DNA of 64,000 bases, from NCBI RefSeq assembly GCF_013317235.1, contig NZ_WLCM01000004.1:76728-140727 (forward strand). Reading direction: 5' to 3'. The position numbers and the translations under genes were made by a program. This document shows, piece after piece, positions 8,440-16,597 of the stretch (the stretch's first letter is position 1; each line of letters starts with the position of its first letter). This DNA is from Leisingera sp. ANG59 (lineage in GTDB: Bacteria; Pseudomonadota; Alphaproteobacteria; Rhodobacterales; Rhodobacteraceae). The notes under the pieces are model-generated. The model did not search any database. It was not told where the DNA came from and worked only from the letters and a program-made list of their open reading frames with translations.

Positions 8440-9563
8440 GCCGCAACCTTCTTGGCCACCGCGAAACGGCTCAGCTTTTCAACATCCGGCCTAATGCCCA
8501 GGCCGGGCCCATCCGGCACCACCACCTGGCCGTCCTTGACCTGGAAAGGCGTCTCCAGAATGTCTTCTTTCAGGAAATAGCTCGCCTGGTAGAACTCGCA
8601 GCCCAGCCGGATCTCGGGTGTGGCCGCAATCATGTGGGTGCCCGCCAGATGCGCCAGCCCAGCCTCGAACATGTCGCCCCCATAGGCAGACAGTCCGTTG
8701 GCCGCCGCAATCCGCGCCACCGTCTGCCCGCGGGTCAGCCCGCCCGACTTCATGATCTTGACCGAGACACCATCGCAGATGCCCTCGCGTGCCGCGCGCA
8801 CCATGTCCTCCGGGCCAAAGACGCTTTCATCCGCCAGCAAAGGCACGTCGATCATCTCCCGCAGCCTGGCCATCATGCCAAAGTGATGAAACCGCACCGG
8901 CTGCTCGATGAAGTCCGGCTTGAACTCCGCAACGTCACGCACCTGCGCGGGCGCGTCCTCGATGCTGAGGCCCTGGTTATAGTCCACGCGCACCCGGAAC
9001 TCGGGGAAGTCCTTGGCGATCCGCTCCAGCCGCATGATGTCGAATGCATGGTCTTTGAAGCCGGTCTTCAGCTTGATCAGCCCGACCTTGTCGGCCCGCA
9101 ATCGGTGCAGCAGATCGATGTCCTTCCCGAAATCCGGGTCGGCAATCGAACAGCTGAGCGGGATGGTGTCGCGGCACTTGCCGCCCAGCAGCGCCCAGAC
9201 CGGCGCCCCAGTGATCCGCCCGGTCAGATCCAGCAGGGCGGTTTCCAGCGCCGCCTTGGCCTCGGTGCAATGGGCCACGGCCTTGGCCGCATCCTCCATG
9301 ATCGCCGCGCGGTCCGCCACCCGGCGGCCCTCCACCAGCGGGCGGATGTAGCGGTCCAGCGCCGCCAGGCTCGCCTCCGGGGTGCCGGTGAACACCGACC
9401 AGGTCGAGGCTTCGCCAAACCCTTCGGCGCCGCCTTCGCTGCGCAGCCGGACAATCACGACCTCACAGGAGCCCTCAACAGACCCGATCCCGTGGTCGCG
9501 GCGCGACAGCACGGGCAGCGCGAGATGCCACAGATCCATCCCGGCAATCTTTTGTTCCAGCAC
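8436..9563 (-). CDS. Enolase-superfamily racemase/epimerase or cycloisomerase (MLE subgroup)
   Basis: 375 aa, the usual length for muconate-lactonizing-enzyme-subgroup proteins. The KxK catalytic motif falls at Lys164/Lys166 (LIKLKTGF). Metal ligands are Asp194 (VDYN), Glu220 (IEQP) and Asp245 (LADES), and the opposite-face base is Lys269 (VSVKIMK). Two-base chemistry of this kind is used by N-acyl-amino-acid, dipeptide and proline-betaine racemases and by cycloisomerases. It is first in the operon with the flavin dehydrogenase and TRAP genes and divergent from a LysR gene. The exact substrate is unknown; amino acid or betaine epimerisation is inferred from context. Confidence 0.82.
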   Translation of the reverse strand: MLEQKIAGMDLWHLALPVLSRRDHGIGSVEGSCEVVIVRLRSEGGAEGFGEASTWSVFTGTPEASLAALDRYIRPLVEGRRVADRAAIMEDAAKAVAHCTEAKAALETALLDLTGRITGAPVWALLGGKCRDTIPLSCSIADPDFGKDIDLLHRLRADKVGLIKLKTGFKDHAFDIMRLERIAKDFPEFRVRVDYNQGLSIEDAPAQVRDVAEFKPDFIEQPVRFHHFGMMARLREMIDVPLLADESVFGPEDMVRAAREGICDGVSVKIMKSGGLTRGQTVARIAAANGLSAYGGDMFEAGLAHLAGTHMIAATPEIRLGCEFYQASYFLKEDILETPFQVKDGQVVVPDGPGLGIRPDVEKLSRFAVAKKVAA

Positions 9564-9607
9564 TTCGATCTTCCTCCCAGGTGCGAGCGGAAGCCTGCCT
9601 TGACTAA

Positions 9608-9659
9608 ATCATCATTACCAATACAAAGAATTTGGCAAGGTATCATGATAAGTGATGAT
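9608..9659. promoter_or_regulatory. Divergent promoter region with ATCATCA/TGATGAT inverted repeat
   Basis: The 101-base gap between the racemase-like gene and the divergent LysR gene contains ATCATCA at 9608-9614 and its reverse complement TGATGAT at 9653-9659. An AT-rich stretch lies between them. This is a natural site for LysR binding and control of both directions, but the spacing is longer than a single T-N11-A box, so two half-sites or chance remain possible. Confidence 0.35.
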
Positions 9660-9664
9660 CTGAC

Positions 9665-10567
9665 ATGTCCCTCCGTTTCCGCCAGCTGCAGGCGTTCCAC
9701 GCTATCGTGGAGACCGGCACCGTCACCGGCGCGGCCGAGCAGCTGGGTATTTCCCAGCCCGGCATTTCCAATCTGCTTTACCAGCTGGAACGCCAGACCC
9801 GCCTCAAGCTGTTTGAACGCAGCAAGGGCCGGCTGATCCCAACCCCGGAGGCGGGCGTGCTGTTTCAGGAGGTCGACACCGTAGTGCGCGGGCTGGACCA
9901 CGTGGCGCAGGCTGTGACCGATTTGCAGAACAAGCAGGCGGGCCAGCTGCAGGTTGCTTCTCAGCACTCCATGTCCTTTGGCTTCATGCCCGCCCTGATC
10001 GCCCGTTTCGCCCGCACGCGCCCGGACATGTCGATATCATTCCAGGCGCAGTATTCGCTGAAGATCCAGGAATGGGTGATCGCAGGCCTGTTTGAGATCG
10101 GCGTCTGCGAGATGCCGCTGATCCACGACGGGCTGGAGGTGCATCCGGTCAGCGTCGAAACCCGGCTGGCGATGCCTGCGGACAGTCCGCTGGCAGATCA
10201 CGAGGTGCTGACACCGGAGCTGCTGGAGGGGGTGCCCTTCATTGTCATGGGGCCGGACCACATGACCCACCGCCGCACTCGCGAAGTCTTTCAGCAGGCA
10301 GGAATCCCGCTGAAAACCCGCGTTCATTCGCATATGTTCAAGAACCTCCTGAGTTTTGTGCAGGAGGGGATGGGGGTTTCGCTCCTCGACCCCTTCGTAC
10401 TGGGTTTCGAGAGCGGCGGTGGCTTTGTTTCCCGGCCGTTCCGCCCGCGCATCATGATGGATATGGCGGTGATCACCTCCAAGTCGCGCCCGTTATCTGC
10501 GGTAGGGCAGGAGTTTTTGGCGCTGCTGAAACATGAACTGACGCCCTATTCGGAAACCAGTCCTTGA
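9665..10567 (+). CDS. LysR-family transcriptional regulator
   Basis: 300 aa. The N-terminal winged helix-turn-helix is clear (FRQLQAFHAIVETGTVTGAA, then LGISQPGISNLLYQLE). A periplasmic-binding-protein-like effector domain runs from about residue 90 and includes PFIVMGPDHMTHRRTREVF and the late EGMGVSLLDPFV. It is divergent from the racemase/dehydrogenase/TRAP operon, the standard arrangement for a LysR activator of that operon. The ligand is probably the transported compound or an early intermediate. Confidence 0.9.
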   Translation: MSLRFRQLQAFHAIVETGTVTGAAEQLGISQPGISNLLYQLERQTRLKLFERSKGRLIPTPEAGVLFQEVDTVVRGLDHVAQAVTDLQNKQAGQLQVASQHSMSFGFMPALIARFARTRPDMSISFQAQYSLKIQEWVIAGLFEIGVCEMPLIHDGLEVHPVSVETRLAMPADSPLADHEVLTPELLEGVPFIVMGPDHMTHRRTREVFQQAGIPLKTRVHSHMFKNLLSFVQEGMGVSLLDPFVLGFESGGGFVSRPFRPRIMMDMAVITSKSRPLSAVGQEFLALLKHELTPYSETSP

Positions 10568-10577
10568 TCCATACTCA

Positions 10578-10593
10578 AAACTGTATGCAGTTT
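10578..10593. promoter_or_regulatory. Inverted repeat upstream of the GntR gene
   Basis: AAACTG and CAGTTT flank TATG, 70 bases before the GntR start and just after the LysR stop. Short palindromes with a central TA-rich core are typical targets of FadR-subfamily GntR regulators, so autoregulation is plausible. No direct evidence is visible beyond symmetry and position. Confidence 0.35.
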
Positions 10594-10662
10594 CGAATTC
10601 AATGTTGCCAAAGACCGGGCGCCGCCGTACCTTGCACGGCGGATTAAAAGATCGGCGGGAAC

Positions 10663-11355
10663 ATGGCCAAACGCGAAAGCAATGTGGACAGGGTGTACGA
10701 GGCGTTGCGCCGGATGGCGGCGGATTTTGCGTTCAAGCCCGACCAGAGGATCAACGAAAGCGCGCTGTCGGAGGTGCTGGGTGCCAGCCGCACGCCGCTG
10801 CGCGAGGCGCTGAACCGGCTGGTAGCCGAGGGCTTTCTGACCTTCCAGAACAACCGCGGCTTCTTCTGCCGCCCGCTGACGCCAAGCTATATCATGGACC
10901 TGTATGAGGCCCGGGTGGCGGTGGAATGCGAGGCCACCCGGCTGGCTTGCACCCGCGCCGCAGACGAGGATATCGCGGCGCTGGCGGATTACCTGAATCG
11001 GATGGAGCCGGAGTACGAAAGCGCCACCGACCCGGAAGAACTGCTGGCGATGGACGAAAGCTTCCATGCCCGGCTGGCGCAGCTGTCGGGCAACAGCGAA
11101 TTGCAGCGCATCCTGAACAACCTCAACGGCCGGATCCGCTATATCCGGCTGATTGACCTCAAACGGATGCGCGACCGGGCGGGGGGCAAGGCGCCGGGCG
11201 ACATCTCGGCCCACCGCCAGATCGCCGAAGGCATTGCCGCCCGAAACACGGATGCGGCGGTAACGGCCATGCGCAGCCATATCGAGAAACGCCGGGAGGA
11301 GGCGACGGAGGCTGTCCGCATCGCCTTTTCTCAGCTTTACGTTCCGGACGAATAG
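10663..11355 (+). CDS. GntR-family regulator, FadR subfamily (FCD domain)
   Basis: 230 aa. The winged-helix N-terminus contains INESALSEVLGASRTPLREALNRL, the GntR recognition-helix pattern. The all-helical FCD ligand domain follows, with metal/ligand positions such as DESFHARLA and a late SAHRQIAEGIAARN. FCD regulators usually sense organic acids. The racemase-family gene begins nine bases after its stop, so they are co-transcribed and the regulator probably responds to that enzyme's substrate or product. Confidence 0.9.
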   Translation: MAKRESNVDRVYEALRRMAADFAFKPDQRINESALSEVLGASRTPLREALNRLVAEGFLTFQNNRGFFCRPLTPSYIMDLYEARVAVECEATRLACTRAADEDIAALADYLNRMEPEYESATDPEELLAMDESFHARLAQLSGNSELQRILNNLNGRIRYIRLIDLKRMRDRAGGKAPGDISAHRQIAEGIAARNTDAAVTAMRSHIEKRREEATEAVRIAFSQLYVPDE

Positions 11356-11364
11356 GGGTTCCAC

Positions 11365-12099
11365 ATGGAACATGGCGGAAAGACTGTCTTTGGCGCGTCG
11401 GTTGGCATCCTGATGCTGGAAACGCGCTTTCCCCGCATTTATGGCGACATGGGCAACGCGATGACCTGGGACTTTCCGGTCCACTACAAAGTGGTGCGCG
11501 GTGCCAATCCTGAGAATGTGGTCCGGGGTAACCCCAAGGAGCTGGTGGACCTGTTTGTCGAGGCCGGCCGCGATCTGGTCGCCATGGGGGCCGACGGAAT
11601 CACCACCAACTGCGGTTTCCTGGCACTGATCCAAGACGAGGTGAAACAGGCGCTGGGCGTGCCGGTGGCCACCTCCTCGCTGATGCAGGTGCCGATGGTG
11701 CAGAACCTGCTGCCCGCGGGCAAGCGCTGCGGCATCCTGACCATCTCCAAGGCGACGCTGACGCCCGCCCACCTTGTTGCCGCGGGTGTTGCGCCGGATA
11801 CTCCCATTGCCGGCACCGATGGCCTCCGCGCCTTTACCCGCGACATCCTCGGCGACGCGCCCTCGATCGACTTTGAGGCCTGCCGCCTGGACATGATCGA
11901 CGCTGCCCGCGCGATGGTTGCGGATATACCGGACCTCGGTGCTATCGTGCTGGAATGCACTAATATGGTGCCCTACGCCCGCGATGTGCGCAAAGCGACC
12001 GGGCTGCCAGTGTTCTCGATCCATTCTTTCATCAACTGGTTTCAAGCCGGCCTGCTGCCCAAAGGATTTCCGCTGGAACTTGATGACCCCCGGTTCTGA
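11365..12099 (+). CDS. Aspartate/glutamate racemase superfamily protein
   Basis: 244 aa. Both cysteines expected for the two-base, cofactor-free racemase mechanism are present: Cys83 in TTNCGFL and Cys198 in LECTNM. The superfamily also includes hydantoin racemase and arylmalonate decarboxylase, so racemisation is likely but the substrate is open. It lies nine bases downstream of the GntR gene and ends 46 bases before a large palindrome that precedes a convergent AEC permease. Together with the upstream operon this makes two racemase-type enzymes within 3 kb. Confidence 0.82.
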   Translation: MEHGGKTVFGASVGILMLETRFPRIYGDMGNAMTWDFPVHYKVVRGANPENVVRGNPKELVDLFVEAGRDLVAMGADGITTNCGFLALIQDEVKQALGVPVATSSLMQVPMVQNLLPAGKRCGILTISKATLTPAHLVAAGVAPDTPIAGTDGLRAFTRDILGDAPSIDFEACRLDMIDAARAMVADIPDLGAIVLECTNMVPYARDVRKATGLPVFSIHSFINWFQAGLLPKGFPLELDDPRF

Positions 12100-12145
12100 C
12101 GGCGGTAACCACTTGGTAGAAAATTGCTAATGAAATCTGAAGGAT

Positions 12146-12207
12146 AAGGTCAGTCTTGTTGCCCGAATGTTTCGCACGCGAAACATTCGGACAGAACTGC
12201 TGACCTT
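12146..12207. terminator. 62-nt two-tier palindrome, possible terminator or protein site
   Basis: Outer arms AAGGTCAG (12146-12153) and CTGACCTT (12200-12207) and 13-bp inner arms (12163-12175 and 12178-12190) share one centre, with a 2-nt loop and a 9-nt unpaired interior on each side. The outer arm runs into TTTTT, so it can act as an intrinsic terminator for the racemase-family gene. The inner arms carry TGTTTC and GAAACA half-sites like those of ParB parS, but spaced two bases wider than parS. Confidence 0.6.
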
Positions 12208-12212
12208 TTTCG

Positions 12213-13145
12213 TCAGCTCAGAACCAGCAGCCAGAACCAAACGGTCAGGATGCTCGATCCGGTGGCGATCAGCACCGAGGAGGCCGCCACCCGCTTGGCC
12301 CGCCCGTACATATTGGCGAAGATATATCCGTTGAACCCGGTCGCCATCGCCGCGTTCAGCACGCCCGACCGGAACAGGTCCTGCGGCAGAGCCAAGGCCG
12401 AGCCCATGGTCCAGACAATTGCCGGGTGGATCATCAGAGAGGTGAAGCAGACAAACAGGATCGCCCGCATGTCGCCTTCGGGACGGTATTTCACCAGCAC
12501 GCCGCCAAGCGCAAACAGCGCCGCAGGCAGCGCCGCGCGGATCAGCAGCGACAGCGCCTCGTTTATCACCAGCGGAATGGCCAGCCCCGACAGGTTGACC
12601 GCAAACCCCAGTGTGATCCCCAGGATCAGCACATTGCGGAACATCGCATTCAGCACGGATGTGACAGTCTTGATGCCGCCCGCCCCGCGGTTGCGGACAA
12701 ACTCCATTGCGGTGATGCCGACGCCGTAGCAAAAGGGCGAATGGAAAGCGATGATCGCGTAGTTGCCGGTCAGGTTGTCCGGGCCAAAGGCGCGTTCGGT
12801 GATCGGCAGGCCCAGCAGGACCGAGTTGGAAAACAGGCAGCAGAAGCCAATGGCGATGCAATCCTCCCACTCCCGCTTGAACAGGATACGGGCGCCAAAC
12901 AGCCCGATCAGGAAACAGGTGAAGGCGCCGGTGTAAAAGCTCGCCAGCAGTTGCGGATTGAAACTGGCAGAGAGGTCCAGTTCCGCCATCGCCTTGAACA
13001 GCAGACAGGGAATGGCGAAGCCCTGCGCAAACTTCATCACCCCGTCGATATGCGCCTGGTCCAGCACCCCCCGCGCAGTGGCGGCATAGCCCGCGCCGAC
13101 AACCAGAAACACCGGCAGGATGACGTCGATCAGGCTCTGAAACAA
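12213..13145 (-). CDS. AEC-family (auxin efflux carrier-like) permease
   Basis: 310 aa with about ten hydrophobic segments in two similar halves. The start MFQSLIDVILPVFLVVGAGY and the helix-break segments FSNSVLLGLPI and LNAAMATGFNGYIFANMY match the AEC (malonate/auxin carrier) family. These proteins move small organic anions. It is convergent with the racemase-family gene across the 62-nt palindrome. Its own upstream neighbour, 47 bases away, is the end of the housekeeping operon on the same strand. The substrate is unknown. Confidence 0.82.
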   Translation of the reverse strand: MFQSLIDVILPVFLVVGAGYAATARGVLDQAHIDGVMKFAQGFAIPCLLFKAMAELDLSASFNPQLLASFYTGAFTCFLIGLFGARILFKREWEDCIAIGFCCLFSNSVLLGLPITERAFGPDNLTGNYAIIAFHSPFCYGVGITAMEFVRNRGAGGIKTVTSVLNAMFRNVLILGITLGFAVNLSGLAIPLVINEALSLLIRAALPAALFALGGVLVKYRPEGDMRAILFVCFTSLMIHPAIVWTMGSALALPQDLFRSGVLNAAMATGFNGYIFANMYGRAKRVAASSVLIATGSSILTVWFWLLVLS

Positions 13146-13192
13146 TTTTCGTCCTCAAACAGCGCGATTGAAAAAGGGCGCCGGTGCGCCCC

Positions 13193-13990
13193 TTAGATCT
13201 CCATCCTGATCACCATCCCGTCGTAGGCGGGGGTGATGTGGTCTGGTGTTTCAGCTTCGATGGTCGCGTAGTCCATATCGATATGCATGTTGGTGATTAT
13301 GCCGCGTTTCGGCGCCATCCGTTTAAACCACTCCAGCGCGTCCTGGTAGCTGAAGTGCGTCGGATGCGGCGTCCGGCGCAGCCCGTCCAGGATCCAGACG
13401 TCAAGCCCCTCCAGTTCCGGCAGGGCGGCGTCCGGGATTTCCTTCACATCCGGCAGATACACCAGTCCGCCGATACGGAACCCAAGCGCGTCGATGGAGC
13501 CGTGGTTCACCTCAAACGGCCGGAACGGGATTTCGCCGCCTGGGCCGTCAATGTTGAACGGTCCGCTGATGCTCTTCAGATCCAGAATCGGCGGATAGGG
13601 GGAACCGTCAGGCTGGGCAAAGGCATAACCGAAACGGTTCAACAGGTCGTTCTGGGTCGGGCCGTCGGCATAGACCTCGATGCGCTGGCGCATGTTGAAA
13701 TAGACCATGCGCAGATCGTCGACGCCGTGCAGGTGGTCGGCGTGGGAATGGGTGTAAACCACCGCATCCAACCGGCTCACCTCTGCATCCAGCAATTGGT
13801 TGCGCATGTCCGGCGGGGTGTCGATCAGCACTGAGGTTGTTCCATCCGGTCCGTCGCGCTCCACCAGCATCGAGCAGCGGCCGCGGCGGTTCTTGGGGTT
13901 TTGGGGATCGCAATCACCCCAATGGCCGCCAATGCGCGGCACCCCGCCGGAGGAGCCGGAGCCAAGGATGGTGAAGCGCATCTCAGCCAT
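13193..13990 (-). CDS. MBL-fold metallo-hydrolase (PhnP-like)
   Basis: 265 aa. The zinc-binding THSHADHLHG motif lies at residues 80-89 (His81, His83, Asp85, His86), with a late DGLRRTPHPTHFSYQDAL segment that supplies further ligands in PhnP-type phosphodiesterases. CDPQNPKNRRGRCS near residues 27-40 matches the Cys-rich insert of that subfamily. The ATG overlaps the tatD-family stop by one base, so it is the last gene of the operon. The in vivo substrate is unknown; a cyclic phosphodiester is possible. Confidence 0.85.
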   Translation of the reverse strand: MAEMRFTILGSGSSGGVPRIGGHWGDCDPQNPKNRRGRCSMLVERDGPDGTTSVLIDTPPDMRNQLLDAEVSRLDAVVYTHSHADHLHGVDDLRMVYFNMRQRIEVYADGPTQNDLLNRFGYAFAQPDGSPYPPILDLKSISGPFNIDGPGGEIPFRPFEVNHGSIDALGFRIGGLVYLPDVKEIPDAALPELEGLDVWILDGLRRTPHPTHFSYQDALEWFKRMAPKRGIITNMHIDMDYATIEAETPDHITPAYDGMVIRMEI

Positions 13991-14799
13991 CAGGCGGCGG
14001 CCTCATACTGCGCGGCTTTCCAGAACAGCCGGTCGAAGTTCTGCTGAGTCTGCGCGGCAAAAGCGGCGTAGTCCATGCCGAACACCTCCGCGCCGACCTT
14101 GGCGGTAAAGGCGGTGTAGGCCGGCTCGTTGCGCTTGCCGCGGTAGGGCGGCGGCGCGAGATAGGGGGCGTCGGTTTCGACCAGAATGCGTTCCACGGGT
14201 GCGGCGGCAAAGATATCGCGCAGTTCCTGGCTCTTGGGGAAGGCGGCAATGCCGGACATCGACAGGTAGAAGCCCAGGTCCAGCGCGGCCCTGGCCAGCT
14301 CTGCGGAAGACGAGAAGCAGTGCATCACGCAGGAATAGGCGCCGTTTTTCATTTCTTCGCCCAGGATGCGCGCCATGTCGTCATCGGCGGCGCGGGCATG
14401 GATGATCAGCGGTAGGCCGGTCTCGCGGGCGGCAGCGATGTGGATGCGCAAGGACTCCTGCTGCACGGTGGCGCTGTCGGCGGTGTAATGGTAGTCCAGC
14501 CCGGTCTCGCCGATGCCGACAAACTTCGGGTGCTTGGCCAGCGCCACCAGTTCGTCAACGGTAACCAGGGGTTCATCCGCGGCGCTCATCGGGTGGGTGC
14601 CTGCGGCGTAGAACACCGGCACGTGGGCCTCGGCAATCGCCCGCACGGACGCTTCGTTTTTTATCTTTGTGCAGATCGTCACCATCCGGGTCACGCCGGC
14701 CTCAGCGGCGCTGGCGATCACCTCATCCAGGCGGCCTTCGAAGTCCGGAAAGTCCAGGTGGCAATGGCTGTCCGTAATCTGGGGGGGCGTTTCGGTCAT
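13990..14799 (-). CDS. TatD-family metal-dependent hydrolase
   Basis: 269 aa. It opens with DSHCHLDF (His12, His14), and has the family's GIGETGLDYHY, LIIHARAADDD and LVETDAPYLAPPPYRGKRNEP blocks, all metal-binding or signature segments of TatD/YcfH deoxyribonucleases. It follows holB by 35 bases. The holB-tatD order is common in many bacteria and suggests a link to DNA metabolism, though the physiological role of YcfH-type enzymes is uncertain. Confidence 0.93.
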   Translation of the reverse strand: MTETPPQITDSHCHLDFPDFEGRLDEVIASAAEAGVTRMVTICTKIKNEASVRAIAEAHVPVFYAAGTHPMSAADEPLVTVDELVALAKHPKFVGIGETGLDYHYTADSATVQQESLRIHIAAARETGLPLIIHARAADDDMARILGEEMKNGAYSCVMHCFSSSAELARAALDLGFYLSMSGIAAFPKSQELRDIFAAAPVERILVETDAPYLAPPPYRGKRNEPAYTAFTAKVGAEVFGMDYAAFAAQTQQNFDRLFWKAAQYEAAA

Positions 14800-14834
14800 T
14801 TGTCCTCTGGTGCCGCTTGCGCCGCGCCGGATGC

Positions 14835-15953
14835 CTAGCGCGCCGCGGTTTCCTGCATCTTGAAAACCGTATCTAGGACAAGCGCCGCGGGGTCAAGGTT
14901 CACCGCCTGCCCGTGGCGGGCGCGCGCTGTCACTTCTGCCGCGAGGTCGGCCCAGGCGCGCGCCTTGCGCGGATCGGGCGACAGGCGGCTCAGCATCGCC
15001 GCCTCTTGCGGTGCAGCTTCCGGCGCTGGCGGAGCACCGGTGGCGCCGGTGCGCGCGAGCCGGGCCAGCGCCATCTCGGTTAGCGACAGCAGCAGCTCGA
15101 ACCGGTCTGCCGCACCGCGCTGGGCGGCGGCCTCGGCGAGGGCCATGGCACGCTGGCGGTCCAGCCGCGGCATGGAATCGAGGATCTGCACCAGTTCGGC
15201 ATAGATCTTGAGCCCGCCCAGATTGATCAGCCGCAAAGCCGCGCCGACCGAGCCGCCTGCCAGGGCTGCGAGATTGTCCATGTTCTGGGGCAGCTCGACA
15301 CCCGACTGCGCCAGCGCCGCCTCCATGTCCGGCGCCGACAGCGGCCCCAACCGCAGTGTGCGGCAGCGCGAACGGATTGTCGGCAAAAGCCGCGAAGGCT
15401 GGTGCGAGATTAAGAGGATCGTGGTGCGCGCAGGCGGCTCTTCCAGCATCTTCAGGAGTGCGTTGGCGGCGCTCACGTTCATGTCGTCGGCGGCGTCCAC
15501 GATCACCACCCGCCGCCCGCCGTCGGTGGCGGACAGGCCAAAGAAGCGGTTCAGCTTGCGGATGTCGTCCACAACGATCTGGCTGCGCAGCTTGCCCTTG
15601 TCGTCATAAGAGCGGGTGATCGGCGCCAGCCCCGGTTCCGCCAGCGCCTGGATGCGGTGCGAAACCGGGTGCTCCGGATCAATGTCCAGCGTCTGCGGCG
15701 GGGGCGGGGCGCCGAACAGGCCCTCCTCAGCCGGAGGCGTGGCCAGCAGGAAACGGGCGATCCGCCAGGCCAGCGTTGCCTTGCCCACCCCCTGCGGGCC
15801 GGTCAGCAGCCAGCCGTGGTGCAGACGGTCGGAATTGTAGGCGGTCAGGAAATCCTGCTCCGCCGCCTCCTGCCCGATCAGGCGCAGGGTCTCGCGCGGA
15901 TGCGGCGCGCCCTCGGCCTGGTCAGCGCGGGGAAGCTCGTCGTCAGCACTCAT
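14835..15953 (-). CDS. holB: DNA polymerase III subunit delta'
   Basis: 372 aa clamp-loader ATPase-like protein. Walker A appears as GPQGVGKATLAW near residue 53. VVIVDAADDMNVSAANALLKMLEEPP and the sensor-1 region ISHQPSRLLPTIRSRC are diagnostic for delta'. It helps load the beta sliding clamp at replication forks. The start overlaps the tmk stop by four bases, and the tmk-holB pairing is highly conserved. The C-terminal part is Ala-rich, as often seen in alphaproteobacteria. Confidence 0.95.
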   Translation of the reverse strand: MSADDELPRADQAEGAPHPRETLRLIGQEAAEQDFLTAYNSDRLHHGWLLTGPQGVGKATLAWRIARFLLATPPAEEGLFGAPPPPQTLDIDPEHPVSHRIQALAEPGLAPITRSYDDKGKLRSQIVVDDIRKLNRFFGLSATDGGRRVVIVDAADDMNVSAANALLKMLEEPPARTTILLISHQPSRLLPTIRSRCRTLRLGPLSAPDMEAALAQSGVELPQNMDNLAALAGGSVGAALRLINLGGLKIYAELVQILDSMPRLDRQRAMALAEAAAQRGAADRFELLLSLTEMALARLARTGATGAPPAPEAAPQEAAMLSRLSPDPRKARAWADLAAEVTARARHGQAVNLDPAALVLDTVFKMQETAAR

Positions 15954-16597
15954 GCGGCAGGTCCTTCCAGGGCCTCATGCGCCAGCTTGCGGACGTCTGC
16001 TGCGACGTCGTCCACCGGGCGGGCGCCATCGACCACCCGGAAGCGGTCCGCAAACTCCTGCGCCAGCGCCAGGAAGCCCGCGCGCATCTTCTCTTGCAGC
16101 TCGACGCCAAAATCCTCGAACCGTTCCTCCTTGCCCTGCCGCCCCTTGGCACGCGCCAGCCCTTCAGCCGGGTCCATGTCAATCAGAAGTGTCAGATCCG
16201 GCTCGCGGCCGATCATCAGCTTGTGCATCTGGTCCACCGCGGCGCGCAGATCGCCGCGCGACAGGCCCTGATACATCCGGGTGCTGTCGGCAAAGCGGTC
16301 GCAGATCACCACCTTGCCCGCGGCCAGAGCAGGCTCGATGGTACGCTCCAGGTGGTCGCGCCGCGCCGCCATGAACAAGAGCAGTTCGGTTTCGGCCGAC
16401 CAGCGGTCGGGGTCGCCCTCCAGCACCAGGCGGCGGATTTCCTCGGCGCCGGGGGAGCCGCCGGGTTCGCGTGTCAGCACCACATCGCGGCCCTCCGCCT
16501 GCAGCGCCTCGGCCAGCAGGCGGCATTGGGTGGACTTTCCGGACCCGTCGATGCCTTCAAAGGTGATGAACAGGCCGCGCCCCGTGCCAGATGTCAC
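15950..16597 (-). CDS. tmk: Thymidylate kinase
   Basis: 215 aa. The P-loop FEGIDGSGKSTQ, the DR(F/Y) motif in VICDRFADSTRMYQG and the LTREPGG segment are those of bacterial dTMP kinases, which phosphorylate dTMP to dTDP. It overlaps the D,D-carboxypeptidase stop and the holB start by four bases each. The length is normal for the family. Confidence 0.97.
   Translation of the reverse strand: MTSGTGRGLFITFEGIDGSGKSTQCRLLAEALQAEGRDVVLTREPGGSPGAEEIRRLVLEGDPDRWSAETELLLFMAARRDHLERTIEPALAAGKVVICDRFADSTRMYQGLSRGDLRAAVDQMHKLMIGREPDLTLLIDMDPAEGLARAKGRQGKEERFEDFGVELQEKMRAGFLALAQEFADRFRVVDGARPVDDVAADVRKLAHEALEGPAA

Noticed and set aside
12163-12190. A true ParB parS site.
   Set aside because: The half-sites match but the spacer is six bases rather than four, which changes helical phasing. 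Recorded as parS-like, not parS.
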